Below, piece by piece: positions 21,470 to 31,999 of a stretch of DNA of 64,000 nt. Source of the stretch: Symbiodinium natans (taxonomy: Eukaryota > Sar > Dinophyceae > Suessiales > Symbiodiniaceae); NCBI GenBank assembly GCA_905221605.1, contig CAJNDS010001446.1:787315-851314 (forward strand), given 5' to 3'. Position 1 is the first letter of the stretch. The number at the start of each line of letters is the position of its first letter. The notes below the pieces were generated by a model. That model worked only from the letters and a program-made list of their open reading frames with translations. It made no database searches and was not told the DNA's origin. Both the position numbers and the translations under genes were made by a program.

Positions 21470-23735
21470 TTTAACTGCCCTGGCCAAGCCAACTCTTGAA
21501 CCCTAAAGCGTCTCTACACAAATCCCCTAGAACCCGAAGCCCAAAGCACTCTAAATCCTAAGTTCGCCCTCAAGTTCCCAACGGAGAGGATGGTTTTGCC
21601 TTGGCGCCCTATTGGGAGCCAACGGCCGTAGAAGGCTTTTCCTTGGCTGTGGAGGCCGCTTCGAAAAGTAGGAAGTTGATCTTAGCTCTTACGTAGGGTT
21701 TGGGGTTTAGGGTTTAGGGTTATGGGGCTTAGGGTTCGAGGACGCCCCCCACCCCTATAGCAATGGAGCAGGCAAAGGGGTGCTAATGGCTCTTGCTCTG
21801 AAGGCAAGCATCCTACCCCTAGCCCTGCGTGGGGTCTGCTCTTAAGTGGGTCCTTCTTCCAAGCCCCGTCATTTATTGCAAACCCTAATGCCTCTCAAAG
21901 AAAATACCTTTCACAAGGCCCTGGTTAGGGGTTCCGCCCGAAACCCTATAAGCTCTAAACCCAAAACCCTAAAGGGTTCGGGGATCGGATCTCAGGACCC
22001 CAAGCTCCCATTGAGTCCATGCGCTTCAGATCATGGATTCAGGTTTGAGAGGCCGTGGGTTTGAGGTTTAGGGTTTAGGGTTTAGGGTTTATAGGGTTTA
22101 GGGTTTAGGGTTTAGGGTTGAGGGCTTCAAGGGATGTAGGTTCAGGGTTCGCCAGCTGATAGGGGTTGCAAGGTTCAGGATTTAGGGGTCCAGGCCTGAG
22201 GGCAGCTAGAGCCCAGAGCAAGGCCCTGATTCCCTTTTTTTGGGGTTTAGGCTCCCTTATAGGCCCTTTAAACCCAAGAAGGGCACCCTCCTTCTTCCTA
22301 GGCTACTTCCGGGTCTAGGAAGATTTTCTGCGCTTGGCCCTTCATGCTGGGGAGTTTCCCTGGACGTTTTGGGATCAGCCTGCTTACGGTGTAGGATTGT
22401 TGGTTCTGCTCATAAGCTTTGAGGGTCGTGGACTTCATTTGCATGGTGGGGGCGCACCTTCATGCCACATTGCGCAGGGTTGGTGCGCAGGGGCAGTAGT
22501 GAGAGGCGCTGTAGGGATAGATGCAGGAAGTGCGCCACGATTCCGCACCGCCCTCAGAGGGTCTGCTTGAACTCCCTCAGAACTCCTGCAGAAACAGTGA
22601 CCGGAGCCCTGGAATCGAGTTGTGCGGAGCTTTGGCTGTGGTGACTCCTACTGACTTTACTGACTACATCTGCATCTCTGGAGGCTTCCAAAGCCCCTAG
22701 CGGGTTGAACCCAGCCAATCTGTTTGCTCGTAGGCTCTGCAAACCTAGCACATTCTGTCTCCCTGTACACTTGGATCGATGCACATCAGCTTCTGCATGC
22801 CTCATTGCAGGGTGCCATCACGCATAGCAAAGAGTCGATTTGCATGTGGGGATTGTGTAGGAATTATGTAACCCAAAGTAATGCAACACCCAAAGCCCAC
22901 CCAAATCCCCCAAACCCAAAAGCCACCCGCTCTGCGGCGTCGAAGATCTCTGGCGGAACGTGCCAGGAGCTGTTTCTTGGGTTTCAGGATTCAGGTTCAG
23001 GGTTTGGGGTTTAGGGTTTAGGTTTCGGGTTTAGGGTTTAGGGTTTAGGGTTCCAGGTTCCAGGCTCCAGGGTTCCAGCGGCAATCAGAATCAATGAACC
23101 CCTGCAACTGACAGCGTAGCCTCCTTGCGCCCCTCACACCCTAACGGCCTGAATACGAACATCCAGGCATCTCAAGCGGTTAAGAAGCCCTAAACCCTAA
23201 ACCCTAAACCCTTTAAAACCCTTAACCTGTTTCACACTGACTGCTTCTTCAGATTCTAAGATGCTTTGGCACGGGGGTCGTTACTTCGGCTTCACTTTCA
23301 GCGGTCAAGGTTTCTACATCTCCGCCTCCTCCTCCTCCGCCGCCTGGGTCCTCCTCCTGATACTATTGCTATTTTTGTTTCGACTAGTACTATTTGCTAG
23401 GCTCACAGATACTCTCGAATATTACTACCTCTGGTCTTCCTTCCAAAATTTCAGGTAGTGCGAGGACAAGTTCTCTTACAAGTCCTAGAAATACTGCAAC
23501 AGCGATGACTGCTGCTGCTCTACTCCTACTCCTGCTCCTACACCTACTCCTACGACGACGCATAAGCCTCCCTCAGTTTGCAAATCCCCCAATTACAACC
23601 TCAAATTCCCCTCCAAAACAAGGCCCCGTTGAGCGAAGTAAAGCCCTCCTTGATGCCCTAAACCCCGAACCTCAGCCCTAAACCCTCCCAAACCCTAAGC
23701 TTGGAGCACCCTGAGCCCCAAACTTGGGCACTCAA
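21470..23735. other. Region 21470-23735: non-coding with short frames
   Basis: Telomeric units lie at 21695-21735, 22068-22118, 23003-23052 and 23186-23215. Opposed short frames at 22462-22805 are not recognisable. 23490-23560 is a CTCCTG-type low-complexity tract. Confidence 0.45.
22228..22322. mobile_element. Family C dispersed repeat, copy
   Basis: The blocks are TTCCCTTTTTTTGGGGTTTAGG, CTCCCTTATAGGC, CCAAGAAGGGCACCC and AGGCTACTTCCGGGTCTAGGA. Confidence 0.68.
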
Positions 23736-23847
23736 CCCTAAACCCTAAACCCTAAACCCTAAACCCTAAACCCTAAACCCTAAACCCTAAACCCTAAACC
23801 CTAAACCCTAAACCCTAAACCCTAACCCTTAAACCCTAAACCCTAGG
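23736..23847 (-). repeat. Interstitial telomeric array (CCCTAAA)
   Basis: About 15 units, nearly perfect. Confidence 0.95.
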
Positions 23848-25655
23848 GGTCCGAACCCCCTAAACCAGCCAATGGCTGGTTTCCAAGGGTTTCTTAGGCC
23901 TCGGAGTGCTCCGTGCGGATGCTGAAGTGTGAGCTTGGCGCTTGGGGTGGTAGTAGGGTTTAGGGTTTAGGGTTTAGGGTTTAGGGTTGTTTGTAATTCA
24001 GGGGCTTGGGGTCTGGTTTGGGGTTTGGCCAGGCTTCATGTTTTTGTTGTTTCTAGGCCTGGCTTGTGCTGTAGAGTTTTGGGTTTGAGGCCTCGGTCCA
24101 TGGGAAGGTTGAGGGCTGCTGGATCACTGGTTCGTGTTGGTCGCTTTGGTTTGCTGGTCGGCCACTTCTTCCAGGGAGCGGCAGTTTTCTAACGCGCAAC
24201 TGCCTGCTCCACTCATGTCTTTTGTTCTTGTGGTTGTGATGGTGTTGCCCGCGACTACACGAATTAAATGGCACACTTCGGGCACCAGCAGCCCTAGTTC
24301 CGTATTTGTGGAGCCGTTCCTTTTCTACTGTTTACGCCAACAACCCTCAGCCATGAACGCGAAGGACACGACATCTTCCATTCACAAACAAAAGCATCGC
24401 GCATGTTGTCGACAACCATGCAGCACAGGGGGAAGTAGTAATGTTGCATGTAACCCTAAACCCTAACCCTAAATCCTAAACCCTGCCTGGCATTTTACAC
24501 CGGCCGTCCCCCGATTCCTAAAGCCCCATGCGTTTGTCGCACATGAGCTAAGTAAACCTACCAATTCCTCTACAAAAACCTGTTGGTTGTGTGGCTAAAG
24601 TGCGCAGGCTGGGGGACAAGGTGTGGTCTGGGCCGCAGATTGTGGTCCGGGGCTCGACGCGTCTCTCAGTTGCCCAAGGGCCCGTGTGAACTCTAAGTAG
24701 CTGCTTAGGGTTGTGGAGCTAGGTATCGACTTTGGGAAAATTTGTAAATTCCCTTATTACTTAATATGGAGCCCTAATTTCTAATTATAATTTTTTAGGG
24801 ACTGTTGAAATCGACATCTAGTGTGGGCTTTCGGATTTTGAGGTTTAGGGTTTAAACGGGCTAGAGCTTAAAACCCCAGATCCCAATCCCCCAAAGCCAA
24901 AGCCTTAACCGTCAACCCCTAAGCTGCGCTGGGCAAAGGGCTTCTAGTTAACTAAGAACGTTGGAGAGCCTTCTGGAAGACCCGGGTGACCCTGGCCAAA
25001 CTCAAGGGGAAGCCTATTCGGGTATCTCCCAGCAAAGGCGCCCTAATTACCCTCATTTTCGGGCTTAGGATTTAGGGCTTACGGAAACCTCATACTGGTT
25101 TCATTGATTCATTCCCTCACCTCACTCCGCAGAGCTTCGGTTTCCACAATAGGGTACGAAGACCTCAAGTCTGAATAACGACGCTCATCCGGGAGCTCAT
25201 CGGTAGATTCTATGTGAGAAAATCCTAGGGCCTAAGCCCTACGCAGCCCACAAGGCCCTCATTTTCAGAGCAAACCTCCCATGATTGCAAGGGTTATAGT
25301 ACTATTTAGTAGAATACAATATATTATTGTATGATGTTAGAACATGACATACCATGTTGTATTATTCTTATTATTTTTGAATAATTTTTGAAAAACACAA
25401 TATGTCTACACGAAGTTGCTGATACTGTATGCATAGATATATATATATACATATATACATACAAATGTTATATTCTCTAATGCACATATCATGACGTGTT
25501 TCAAGCCCTCCCCCCCCCCCCCCCCCCCCCCCCCCCGTCCCCCTTAAAGAGGTGCCTTGGTGGCGGGACCAAAGTGAGCCGCCCCTCCAAACCTTTCTTC
25601 AGCAGGGCAGCCCAGAGGGCCTTCAGGGCTCGAGATGGTCTTACGGCCTTCTGAA

Positions 25656-25757
25656 GGTTTAGGGTTTAGGGTTTAGGGTTTAGGGTTTAGGGTTTAGGGT
25701 TTAGGGTTTAGGGTTTAGGGTTTAGGGTTTAGGGTTTAGGGTTTGGGGTTTAGGGTT
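25656..25757 (+). repeat. Interstitial telomeric array (TTTAGGG)
   Basis: About 14 nearly perfect units. Confidence 0.95.
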
Positions 25758-26837
25758 GGCTTCCGGGTTTGCTGCGTTTTTTGCAGGGAACGTTTGGCTG
25801 CGGAGTGCGTTCGATGGATTCGTTGCTGCGGGTCGGCCCAGGACCTGACAGAGCCATCGCCATACACCTCGAAGCCCCATGTAGTCAAACCCATGAGCCC
25901 CTAAACCTTGCAGTCCTAACCCCTTTTTAGGGTTTAGGGTGTGGGGTCCACACGTCTTGCAGCAGCCCCCAATCTTCAGGACACGAAGTACTGGTAGGAA
26001 AAGCCATGCAACTGCCATGTGATTAGGACCTGCAATCGAGCTGTAGCCCCTCCCCCCCCCCCCCCCCCCCAAACAGTAATGGTGGCTAGCGGGGCATAAA
26101 GCGGCTCTTCACTATAAGCAAGTTTTCAGGACCCTGTTGCAATAAACTCTAAACCCAATCCTCCTGTGAACCTTACAAGCTATCGCTAAACCCCAAACCC
26201 CTGGAGCGCCTGAGGCTCGATCGATTGCGGGGGCCCCTGGGTGATGCGCAGGGTTTGGGGTTGAAGCGGTTTTTAGGGTTTAGGGTTGAGGGATTGAAGC
26301 GGGCGCGCCGGACGATTTCGGGTTTTGGTGCGATGCTTGGGCCTTCAGGGAGCCTAAGCCCAGGGTTGTGCGGGTTAAGGGAGCATGAGCATTGAAGCCT
26401 ACCCCACCTGTTCACTTAGTTTTGCGACGACGCAAAAATTTGTAAGACAGGGCACATAGTCGTTAGCATCTATACCACCCTCCTTCCTTCGCGAAACCAA
26501 AGCAAGAATGAGCTCTGAACGGCGCGCCTCCGACTGTTTCGGGCGCTTACTTGGAGCACTGAGTTGCAAACTTTCGCATCTGGGCGGATCGGGGTTCTTG
26601 TTTCAGGCATAGGGGCTTTTTGTGACCATGAATATTATCTATCACCATCATTTCGTACTATTACCATTACTATTGCTGCTATGGATAGTACTAACACAAT
26701 TACTCATACTGCTACTTTTGCTAACACTATGACTAGAAGCCATGGTGTTTACAAACGTGGGGGATGCTGTGTTTGTTTTTCATCATTTGGCGCCTAGTGA
26801 ACTTGCATAATTGCGGGGTTTTATCGGATTTGGAGAA

Positions 26838-26957
26838 ATATTACAATTCACAACATTTGGAGCCTCTGACCAGTCAGAAGCACTGTAATTTACAGCTCCC
26901 TGTGAACAGCCAGAAATGCTGTAGGTTGCAGCACTTGGAGTATTTGGAACCTGTGAG
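26838..26957 (+). repeat. Degenerate repeat of about 45 bp
   Basis: Three diverged copies with AGAAAT(A/G)...CAGCACTTGGAG. In the plus frame they read QKHCNLQ and QKCCRLQHLEYLEP-like segments. Possibly coding, more likely a minisatellite. Confidence 0.4.
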
Positions 26958-27246
26958 TAAGTTGTTGTTGATGCTGGTTTTTTGCTTTGCTTTTGTATTC
27001 CCCCCCCCCCCCCCCCCGGCACCCGCACCCCCACCCGCAGCCCCACCTGCAGCCCCACCCGCACCCCCACCCGCACCCCAACACCCGCACCCCAACACCC
27101 GCACCCCCCCTCTCCCCCACTCCTCCTATTTTCCTGGACTTCTCTGAGGATGGACAGTTTTCTGACGCCCGGGACAAGTCCATGTGTGTCTGGGCCACGG
27201 CGGAAGTGATTTGGACAGCGCGCTTTGAAAAGCCCTAACCCTGAAC

Positions 27247-27394
27247 TCCCAACCCTAAACCCTAAACCCTAAGCCCTAAACCCTAAACCCTAAACCCTAA
27301 ACCCTAAACCCTAAACCCTAAACCCTAAAACCCTAAAACCCTAAAACCCTAAAACCCTAAAACCCTAAAACCCTAAAACCCTAAACCCTAAACC
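27247..27394 (-). repeat. Telomeric array with an octamer block (CCCTAAAA)
   Basis: CCCTAAA units switch to a block of seven CCCTAAAA octamers (about 27323-27380) and back, which suggests local amplification of a variant. Confidence 0.93.
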
Positions 27395-29059
27395 GGAACT
27401 TCTGAACCAAAAAGGGGGCCGTGTCATGGCAGAGGCCTCAAGTAAGGGGACCCTAAATGCAACAAGTAATCCGAATCTGAACTTTTTTTTTTCCGGGAGC
27501 TTTGAAGATGGTTTGGTGTTGCCCAGGGACTCCAATACTCCGTGGTTGAGGGATGCTCCATGAATTGGTCCTCAGGAATCATCTATCTATCTGGTTTGAG
27601 GAGTTTCGTTTTCTCCTGAGTTTCGGGCAGTGCGCCTTCTCAGCCCTGTTAAAGCCCTTTTCAGGCTTTCTGATGAAGCCACTGCTCTAGAGCATGGTCC
27701 GTTTTGGGGGTTGCTACTACAAGGTGGCCCCTAGTACTTCGGGTACACAGAAAGGGACCATCACTTTGAGAACCCTTAACCCTTAACCCTTAACCCTATG
27801 TGGCGTTTGCCAGGTTTGGGTTTTGGGTCTAGGGGGTTTGGGGGATTTCGGCCCTGGGTCGGGAAGTGCGTCACATTCAGTCCGAAACCCTAAACCCTAT
27901 ACCCTAAACCTTAACCACAAACCCTTGAATCTCCTGGTGCAAGAGCTAAAGCATCGTAGACCCTGGTTCAGGGATTCGGGTGCAAGGTCTCATGGTTTAG
28001 GACCCGGCAGGCTCCGGGGTTTAGCGTTGGCTTTATTGTAGGGGGTAAGTTTCGGGGTAGGGTTCTTGGGTTTTCTAGGGTTCAGGTTTTGGGGCTCAGG
28101 GTCAAGGACAATAGGGTTTAGGGTTTAGAGTTTAGGGCTTAGGGCTTAGGGTTTATGGTTTAGGGCTAGAAGGGCTTAAGTCACAGGCTCGAGGTTTCAG
28201 TGCCTATTGTGTCCTCGGAGGCTGGTGCATTGTGCTGGCGGCATCGGCCGAGCCGGCGAGCCACCCAGTGTCTCTGTAAGCTTGTAATCTGTAAACCGCG
28301 GTGTGGGGTTGAGGGGTTTGTAGGGTTTAGGGTTTAGGGTTTAGGGTTTAGGGCTTCAAAACATCCTAAACCCCAAGCCCTGTAAACCCTTTGCAGCCCT
28401 GTAAACCCTTCACAGCCTCTGTAAAACCTGACCCCACGAAGTCTCCGGCCTAAACCCTAAACCCTAAACCCCAAACCCCAAACCCCAAACTTTAAACCCC
28501 AAACCCTAAACCCTAAACCCTAAACCCGAAACCCGAAACCCTAAACCCTAAACCCTAAACCCTAACCCGGCCGAAAGGCAACACTCCAAAATTGGGCTCA
28601 GGGTGCGCGTGATGGGATGGAATTGAGGTTTGAGGGTTTAGGGTTTGGAGTTAGGGTTTAGGGTTTAGGGTTTGGATTCTAGGGTTTAGGGTCGTGCAAG
28701 TGGGCAGCCTGTCAAGGTCCTGAGAATTTGTTCTGAGTTTTGTTTGAGGGGGAGGGGCGGGGGGGGGGGGGGGGGGGGCGGGTAGAGGTTCGGGCGTTTA
28801 GCGAGCCAGCGCATCGAGCCGAGCCAGTCTTCCGTCGCCAGCACCTTGTACAAGTCACGCATCGGGCTTTGTCCAGGGTTTTTAAGTCTCTTTTCCGGGC
28901 AAAGAGTCACTGAATCAGAATATAGTAGATGTTCACCGTTTCAAGAAACAGAGGTCCAATGTTATGAACGGTTTACCCCCACCTTTCCTAAGCCAGACAC
29001 ACCCCACCCCTCCCTTCCATCAGCCGAAGCCCTCAACCCGAGGACAACACCTAAACTGG
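27395..29059. other. Region 27395-29059: telomeric tracts and unique sequence
   Basis: Telomeric tracts lie at 28322-28350, 28452-28565 and 28627-28690, in both orientations. A 20-nt G run lies at 28759-28778. A possible exon after TTTCAG at 28198 (VPIVSSEAGALCW) is too weak to list separately. Confidence 0.45.
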
Positions 29060-29156
29060 CTGGTTCTTAGTAGGGAATGATGGAATGAGGTGCCCTGTTT
29101 TATCCCTTAAAGGGTATGGATAGGACCCTAATCCCTCATTCCCTACTAAGAACCAG
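29060..29156. mobile_element. Family F miniature inverted-repeat element
   Basis: CTGGTTCTTAGTAGGGAATG at the left and its complement at the right (29136-29156) are perfect inverted ends of 21 bp. A solitary right end (CATTCCCTGCTAAGAACCAG) recurs at about 29273-29292 after a TA-rich stretch. Confidence 0.82.
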
Positions 29157-29590
29157 GTAGTTTAGGGCTTGGATGCTCATGACTCATATCTAAAGACTCA
29201 GATACTGGAATAAATAAATAGATAAACATATGTATACCTACATATATATATATATATAGGGCACTACTTCCCTCATTCCCTGCTAAGAACCAGGGGTAAA
29301 CCCTGTAGACCAAAGTTGAAGACTTCGGTTGTTGGAACCTCGTGCCCCCTTAAATTGAGGAATCGTTCTTAAATCTAAAGCTCCTCATTGTGAACCAAGG
29401 GTCGATCCTCAATCCCGAAGCATTAGCCTTAAGTTCTTCAACCCCAAACCCTGGACTTCTTGCTTCAGTCTTGTTTACCCTAAACCCTAAACCCTAATTA
29501 AACCCGAAACCCTAAACCCTAAACCTTGAACCCTAAACCCTAAACCCTAAACCCTAAACCCCTTTTCCTGGGGCTCTTCGAGCCCCTAAG

Positions 29591-29667
29591 CAACAGGCGT
29601 CTTTGTGGCCGCCGATGCCGGTGGCCGCGCAGCGGCGCGCGGCGAGGCGCAGCTGGTGGCAGCTTAG
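29591..29667 (+). CDS. Exon-like island, candidate terminal exon
   Basis: After CCCCTAAG the frame reads TGVFVAADAGGRAAARGE then AQLVAA and stops at TAG. It is GC-rich with codon choice unlike the surrounding repeats. It lies between a CCCTAAA tract and the TTTATATGGGG tandem array, whose first unit immediately follows the stop. No family is recognised. A competing frame (QASLWPPMPVAAQRR) is also open. Confidence 0.3.
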
Positions 29668-29935
29668 GGTTTATATGGGGTTTACATGGGGATTACATGG
29701 GGGTTATTTGGGGTTTATATGAGGTTTATATGGGGTTCATATGGGGTTTACATGCGGTTTATATGGGGTTTGTATAGGGTTTTTATGGGGTTTATATGCT
29801 GTTTATCTGGGGTCTAATTTGGGGTTTATGCGGGGTTTTTGTAGGGTTTATATAGGGTTTCTATAGGTGTTATATAGGGTTTATGTGGGGTTTATATGGG
29901 CCCGGGTTTATATAGGGTTTGTATTGAAGCCTATA
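29667..29935 (+). repeat. Degenerate 12-bp array GGGGTTTATATG
   Basis: About 20 copies of GGGTTTATATGG with substitutions, starting at the stop codon of the preceding exon-like island. It resembles the 9-mer array at 7677 on the other strand. Confidence 0.85.
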
Positions 29936-30017
29936 GATCTTAAGGGTCTGTAGGGTTTTATAGAAGCTCACATACAGGGTTCTCTTGGCGTTCTTGGGGT
30001 GTTGGGGCACTTTTCTT

Positions 30018-30490
30018 GAGGGTTTAGGGTTTAGGGTTTAAGGGTTTAAGGGTTTAAGGGTTTGAGGGTTTGAGGGTTTGAGGGTTTAAGGGTTTAAGGG
30101 TTTGAGGCTTCGGTGCTTAGGCTGTCGGTTCTTTCGTTGTTCATGATGCTTCCTAGGACAGGTCCCAAAGCTCCCAGAGCCCTAAACCCAAAGTTCCTCA
30201 GGGTTTAGGGTTTAGGGTTTAGGGTTTAGTTTAGGGTTTAGGGTTTAGGGTTTAGGGTTTAGGGTTTAGGGTTTAGGGTTTAGGGTTTAGGGTTTAGGGT
30301 TTAGGGTTTAGGGTTTAGGGTTTAGGGTTTAGGGTTTAGGGTTTAGGGTTTAGGGTGAATCTTGGGTTTAGGGTTGAGGGGTTTCGGGTTTAGGGTTTAG
30401 GGGTTTAAGGGTTTAATGGTTTAGGGGTTTAAGGGTTCAAGGGTTTAGGGGTTTAAGGGTTTGAGGCTTGAAGGGTTCAAGGGTTAAGTG
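30018..30490 (+). repeat. Longest telomeric array of the window, with octamer variants on both sides
   Basis: TTTAAGGG/TTTGAGGG octamers (30035-30110) precede about 23 perfect TTTAGGG units (30204-30357). Further TTTAAGGG octamers follow to about 30490. They lie just upstream of the phosphatase-like exons. Confidence 0.95.
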
Positions 30491-30555
30491 GTTTAGTGTT
30501 CAGTGTAGAATAATCCTGAACCCACACCGTGAAGTGGCCAGGTGAGCTGCTGCAG

Positions 30556-30645
30556 TCCCGACAGGCCAGGGGGGCCTCGATTGCCGTCGCAGCCGCCGAT
30601 TCGGAAACGAAGCCTAAAGGCAACTGCGCCCTTAGAATACATCCT
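30556..30645 (+). CDS. Exon-like island upstream of the phosphatase fragments
   Basis: After CTGCAG the frame reads SRQARGASIAVAAADSETK then PKGNCALRI, open until telomeric repeats begin. Composition is protein-like and it lies on the same strand, 200 bases before the phosphatase-like exons. I do not recognise a domain. It may be part of the same gene or unrelated. Confidence 0.25.
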
Positions 30646-30843
30646 TTAGGGTTTAGGGTTTAGGGTTCAGGGTTCAGGGTTTAGGGTTTAGGGTTTAGGG
30701 TAAATTTTAACTTTTAACCTACTGCCACCTCAAACTCCTCAAGCCTCGACCCTAAACACCTCAAGCCCCTGTAAAACCCACAACTGTAAACCGCCTAAAC
30801 CCTGAACCCTGAACCCTAAACCCTAAACCCCGGTGCGCCTCAG

Positions 30844-30909
30844 AGGCTCATCGGGCACTTGCGACAGTGCCGGATGAACATGGCCCGGGTTCCCAAGCAA
30901 GAGTGGCTG
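30844..30909 (+). CDS. Exon-like island, possibly the helix before the phosphatase P-loop
   Basis: The island is 22 codons bounded by CAG on the left and GTGGGG on the right. It reads RLIGHLRQCRMNM then ARVPKQEWL. It lies 130 bases upstream of a segment resembling a tyrosine phosphatase P-loop, on the same strand. In that family a helix of this kind (pattern LxxFLRRVR) sits between the WPD loop and the P-loop. The match is weak alone and rests on position. A C-strand telomeric tract fills the putative intron to the next exon. The reading phase joins cleanly only to the acceptor at 31036. Confidence 0.35.
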
Positions 30910-30933
30910 GTGGGGGGGGGGGGTTAAGGTTCA

Positions 30934-30991
30934 CCCTAAACCCTAAACCCTAAACCCTAAACCCTAAACCCTAAACCCTAAACCCTAAACC
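30934..30991 (-). repeat. Telomeric array inside a putative phosphatase intron
   Basis: Eight CCCTAAA units lie between the exon-like islands at 30844 and 31000. Confidence 0.93.
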
Positions 30992-30999
30992 CGCACAAG

Positions 31000-31075
31000 G
31001 AAGGCTTTGGAGGCAGGCTTTGCCGGGTGGGTGCAGTTGGGGGCTGGTCATGGCCGGACGGGCACCTTCACTGCC
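31000..31075 (+). CDS. Protein tyrosine phosphatase P-loop-like exon or pseudo-exon
   Basis: Following CCCTAAA repeats and an AG at 30998-30999, the frame reads KALEAGFAGWVQ, then LGAGHGRTGTFTA. The second part aligns with the catalytic signature of protein tyrosine phosphatases, HC(S/G)AGxGRTGTF. The invariant G-A-G, GRTGTF and the catalytic Arg (codon at 31055-31057) are present. The His-Cys pair that should come first is Gln-Leu, so the catalytic Cys is absent as written. This could be a degenerate copy, a pseudophosphatase, or a small sequencing error at GTGCAGTTGGGG. An alternative acceptor ends at 31036. The right boundary is uncertain. An exon matching the family's next conserved block lies 0.7 kb downstream. 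Confidence 0.5.
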
Positions 31076-31149
31076 CCATTAAACACCGAGACCCTTGGGA
31101 CGATCCAAAAAGTAGAACCCCTAAGATAGAACCTTGTATAAGTTTCAGT

Positions 31150-31226
31150 TTTAGGGTTTAGGGTTTAGGGTTTAGGGTTTAGGGTTTAGGGTTTAGGGTT
31201 TAGGGTTTAGGGTTTAGGGTTTAGGG
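31150..31226 (+). repeat. Telomeric array inside a putative phosphatase intron
   Basis: Eleven TTTAGGG units lie between the P-loop-like and Q-loop exons. Six CCCTAAA units follow at 31637-31680. Confidence 0.93.
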
Positions 31227-31383
31227 ATGGACAGGGGATCTGCTTTTTGGATCCTGCCAAGGGTCTGGGCTAGATACCTTCGTTGAATCCTTGCGAGATG
31301 CAGAAGGGGGCCCTACTTTGGCCAGAGGGGTCCAAGCTTTGCCAAACGATCGACTGCCGTTGAGGAGGCCTGCAATTATAACT

Positions 31384-31449
31384 TAACTTGTTATAGCCTT
31401 ATTGAGTGTACCTAGAGCCCTACTTATAACCACCGTGAGCCTTCAAGTT
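31384..31449. mobile_element. Family B element, truncated
   Basis: The interior (TTGTTATAGCC...CTTATAACCACC) and right end (GTGAGCCTTCAAGTTAG) are family B. The left end is missing. Confidence 0.55.
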
Positions 31450-31686
31450 AGTAGAGTTGCTGTCGAGTTTCGGATTCAGGGTCCGAGAGACCCTGGGCTC
31501 TCAACTCTGAACTATCTAGTCGCCACAAACCCGAAACAAACCTCATCACCAACCGAAGACATACAGAAACACCATGAGCCCGAATCCCTATACTACACAA
31601 ATCCGTTTAAGAATTTCCCTAAACCCTAAGCTCTGAACCCTAAACCCTAAACCCTAAACCCTAAACCCTAAACCCTAAACCTGAAG

Positions 31687-31779
31687 AGAGCTCCGCCGGT
31701 CCAAGGTGCAGACTGCCGAGCAGTATGAGTTTCTTCACCGCGCTCTCCCTCTGCTGGCGAAGCAGATGCGAGCTGCAAA
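31687..31779 (+). CDS. Protein tyrosine phosphatase C-terminal (Q-loop) exon
   Basis: The frame reads ELRRSKVQTAEQYEF then LHRALPLLAKQMRAA and ends at a textbook donor, GTAAGTAG (31780). It matches the last conserved block of classical tyrosine phosphatases (V-RELRR...MVQT-EQYEFLHRAL), where the Gln residues position the catalytic water. An in-frame TGA just before the AG acceptor (31685-31686) supports a true exon start. It is bounded by telomeric tracts on both sides: CCCTAAA to about 31680 and TTTAGGG from 31785. With the P-loop-like exon upstream it suggests a split phosphatase gene on the plus strand. A few residues between RRSK and VQT are shorter than usual. Confidence 0.6.
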
Positions 31780-31784
31780 GTAAG

Positions 31785-31896
31785 TAGGGTTTAGGGTTTA
31801 GGGTTTAGGGTTTAGGGTTTAGGGTTTAGGGTTTAGGGTTTAGGATTTGGTTTAGGGTTTAGGGTTTAGGGTTTAGGGTTTAGGGTTTAGGGTTCA
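31785..31896 (+). repeat. Telomeric array directly after the phosphatase donor site
   Basis: GTAAGTAGGG runs straight into about 15 TTTAGGG units, with one TTTAGGATTTGG irregularity. Confidence 0.95.
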
Positions 31897-31898
31897 GC

Positions 31899-31996
31899 GG
31901 ATCTATACTACTCGGCCCTTTTTCCACACCCGCGGCCCGCAACTAGAACGAGTCTAAAATGGCAGGGAAACGAAAAGGGCCGGGTAGTTTGGATCG
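31899..31996. mobile_element. Family H miniature inverted-repeat element
   Basis: GGATCTATACTACTCGGCCC and the complement of GGGCCGGGTAGTTTGGATC form inverted ends of about 23 bp with a few mismatches. It follows the TTTAGGG tract behind the phosphatase exon. Confidence 0.7.
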
Positions 31997-31999
31997 ACC

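Larger units (their letters stand above)
23850..27000. other. Region 23850-27000: AT-rich patch and unique sequence
   Basis: 25290-25500 is markedly AT-rich (ATTATTGTATGATG, TA repeats), unlike its GC-balanced surroundings, and ends in a 27-nt C run (25510-25536). The 110-codon frame at 24134-24466 has no motif. Confidence 0.45.

Noticed and set aside
26874-27238. Overlapping Pro-rich and Gly-rich frames
   Set aside because: They come from a CACCCGCACCCC low-complexity tract and an 18-nt C run.
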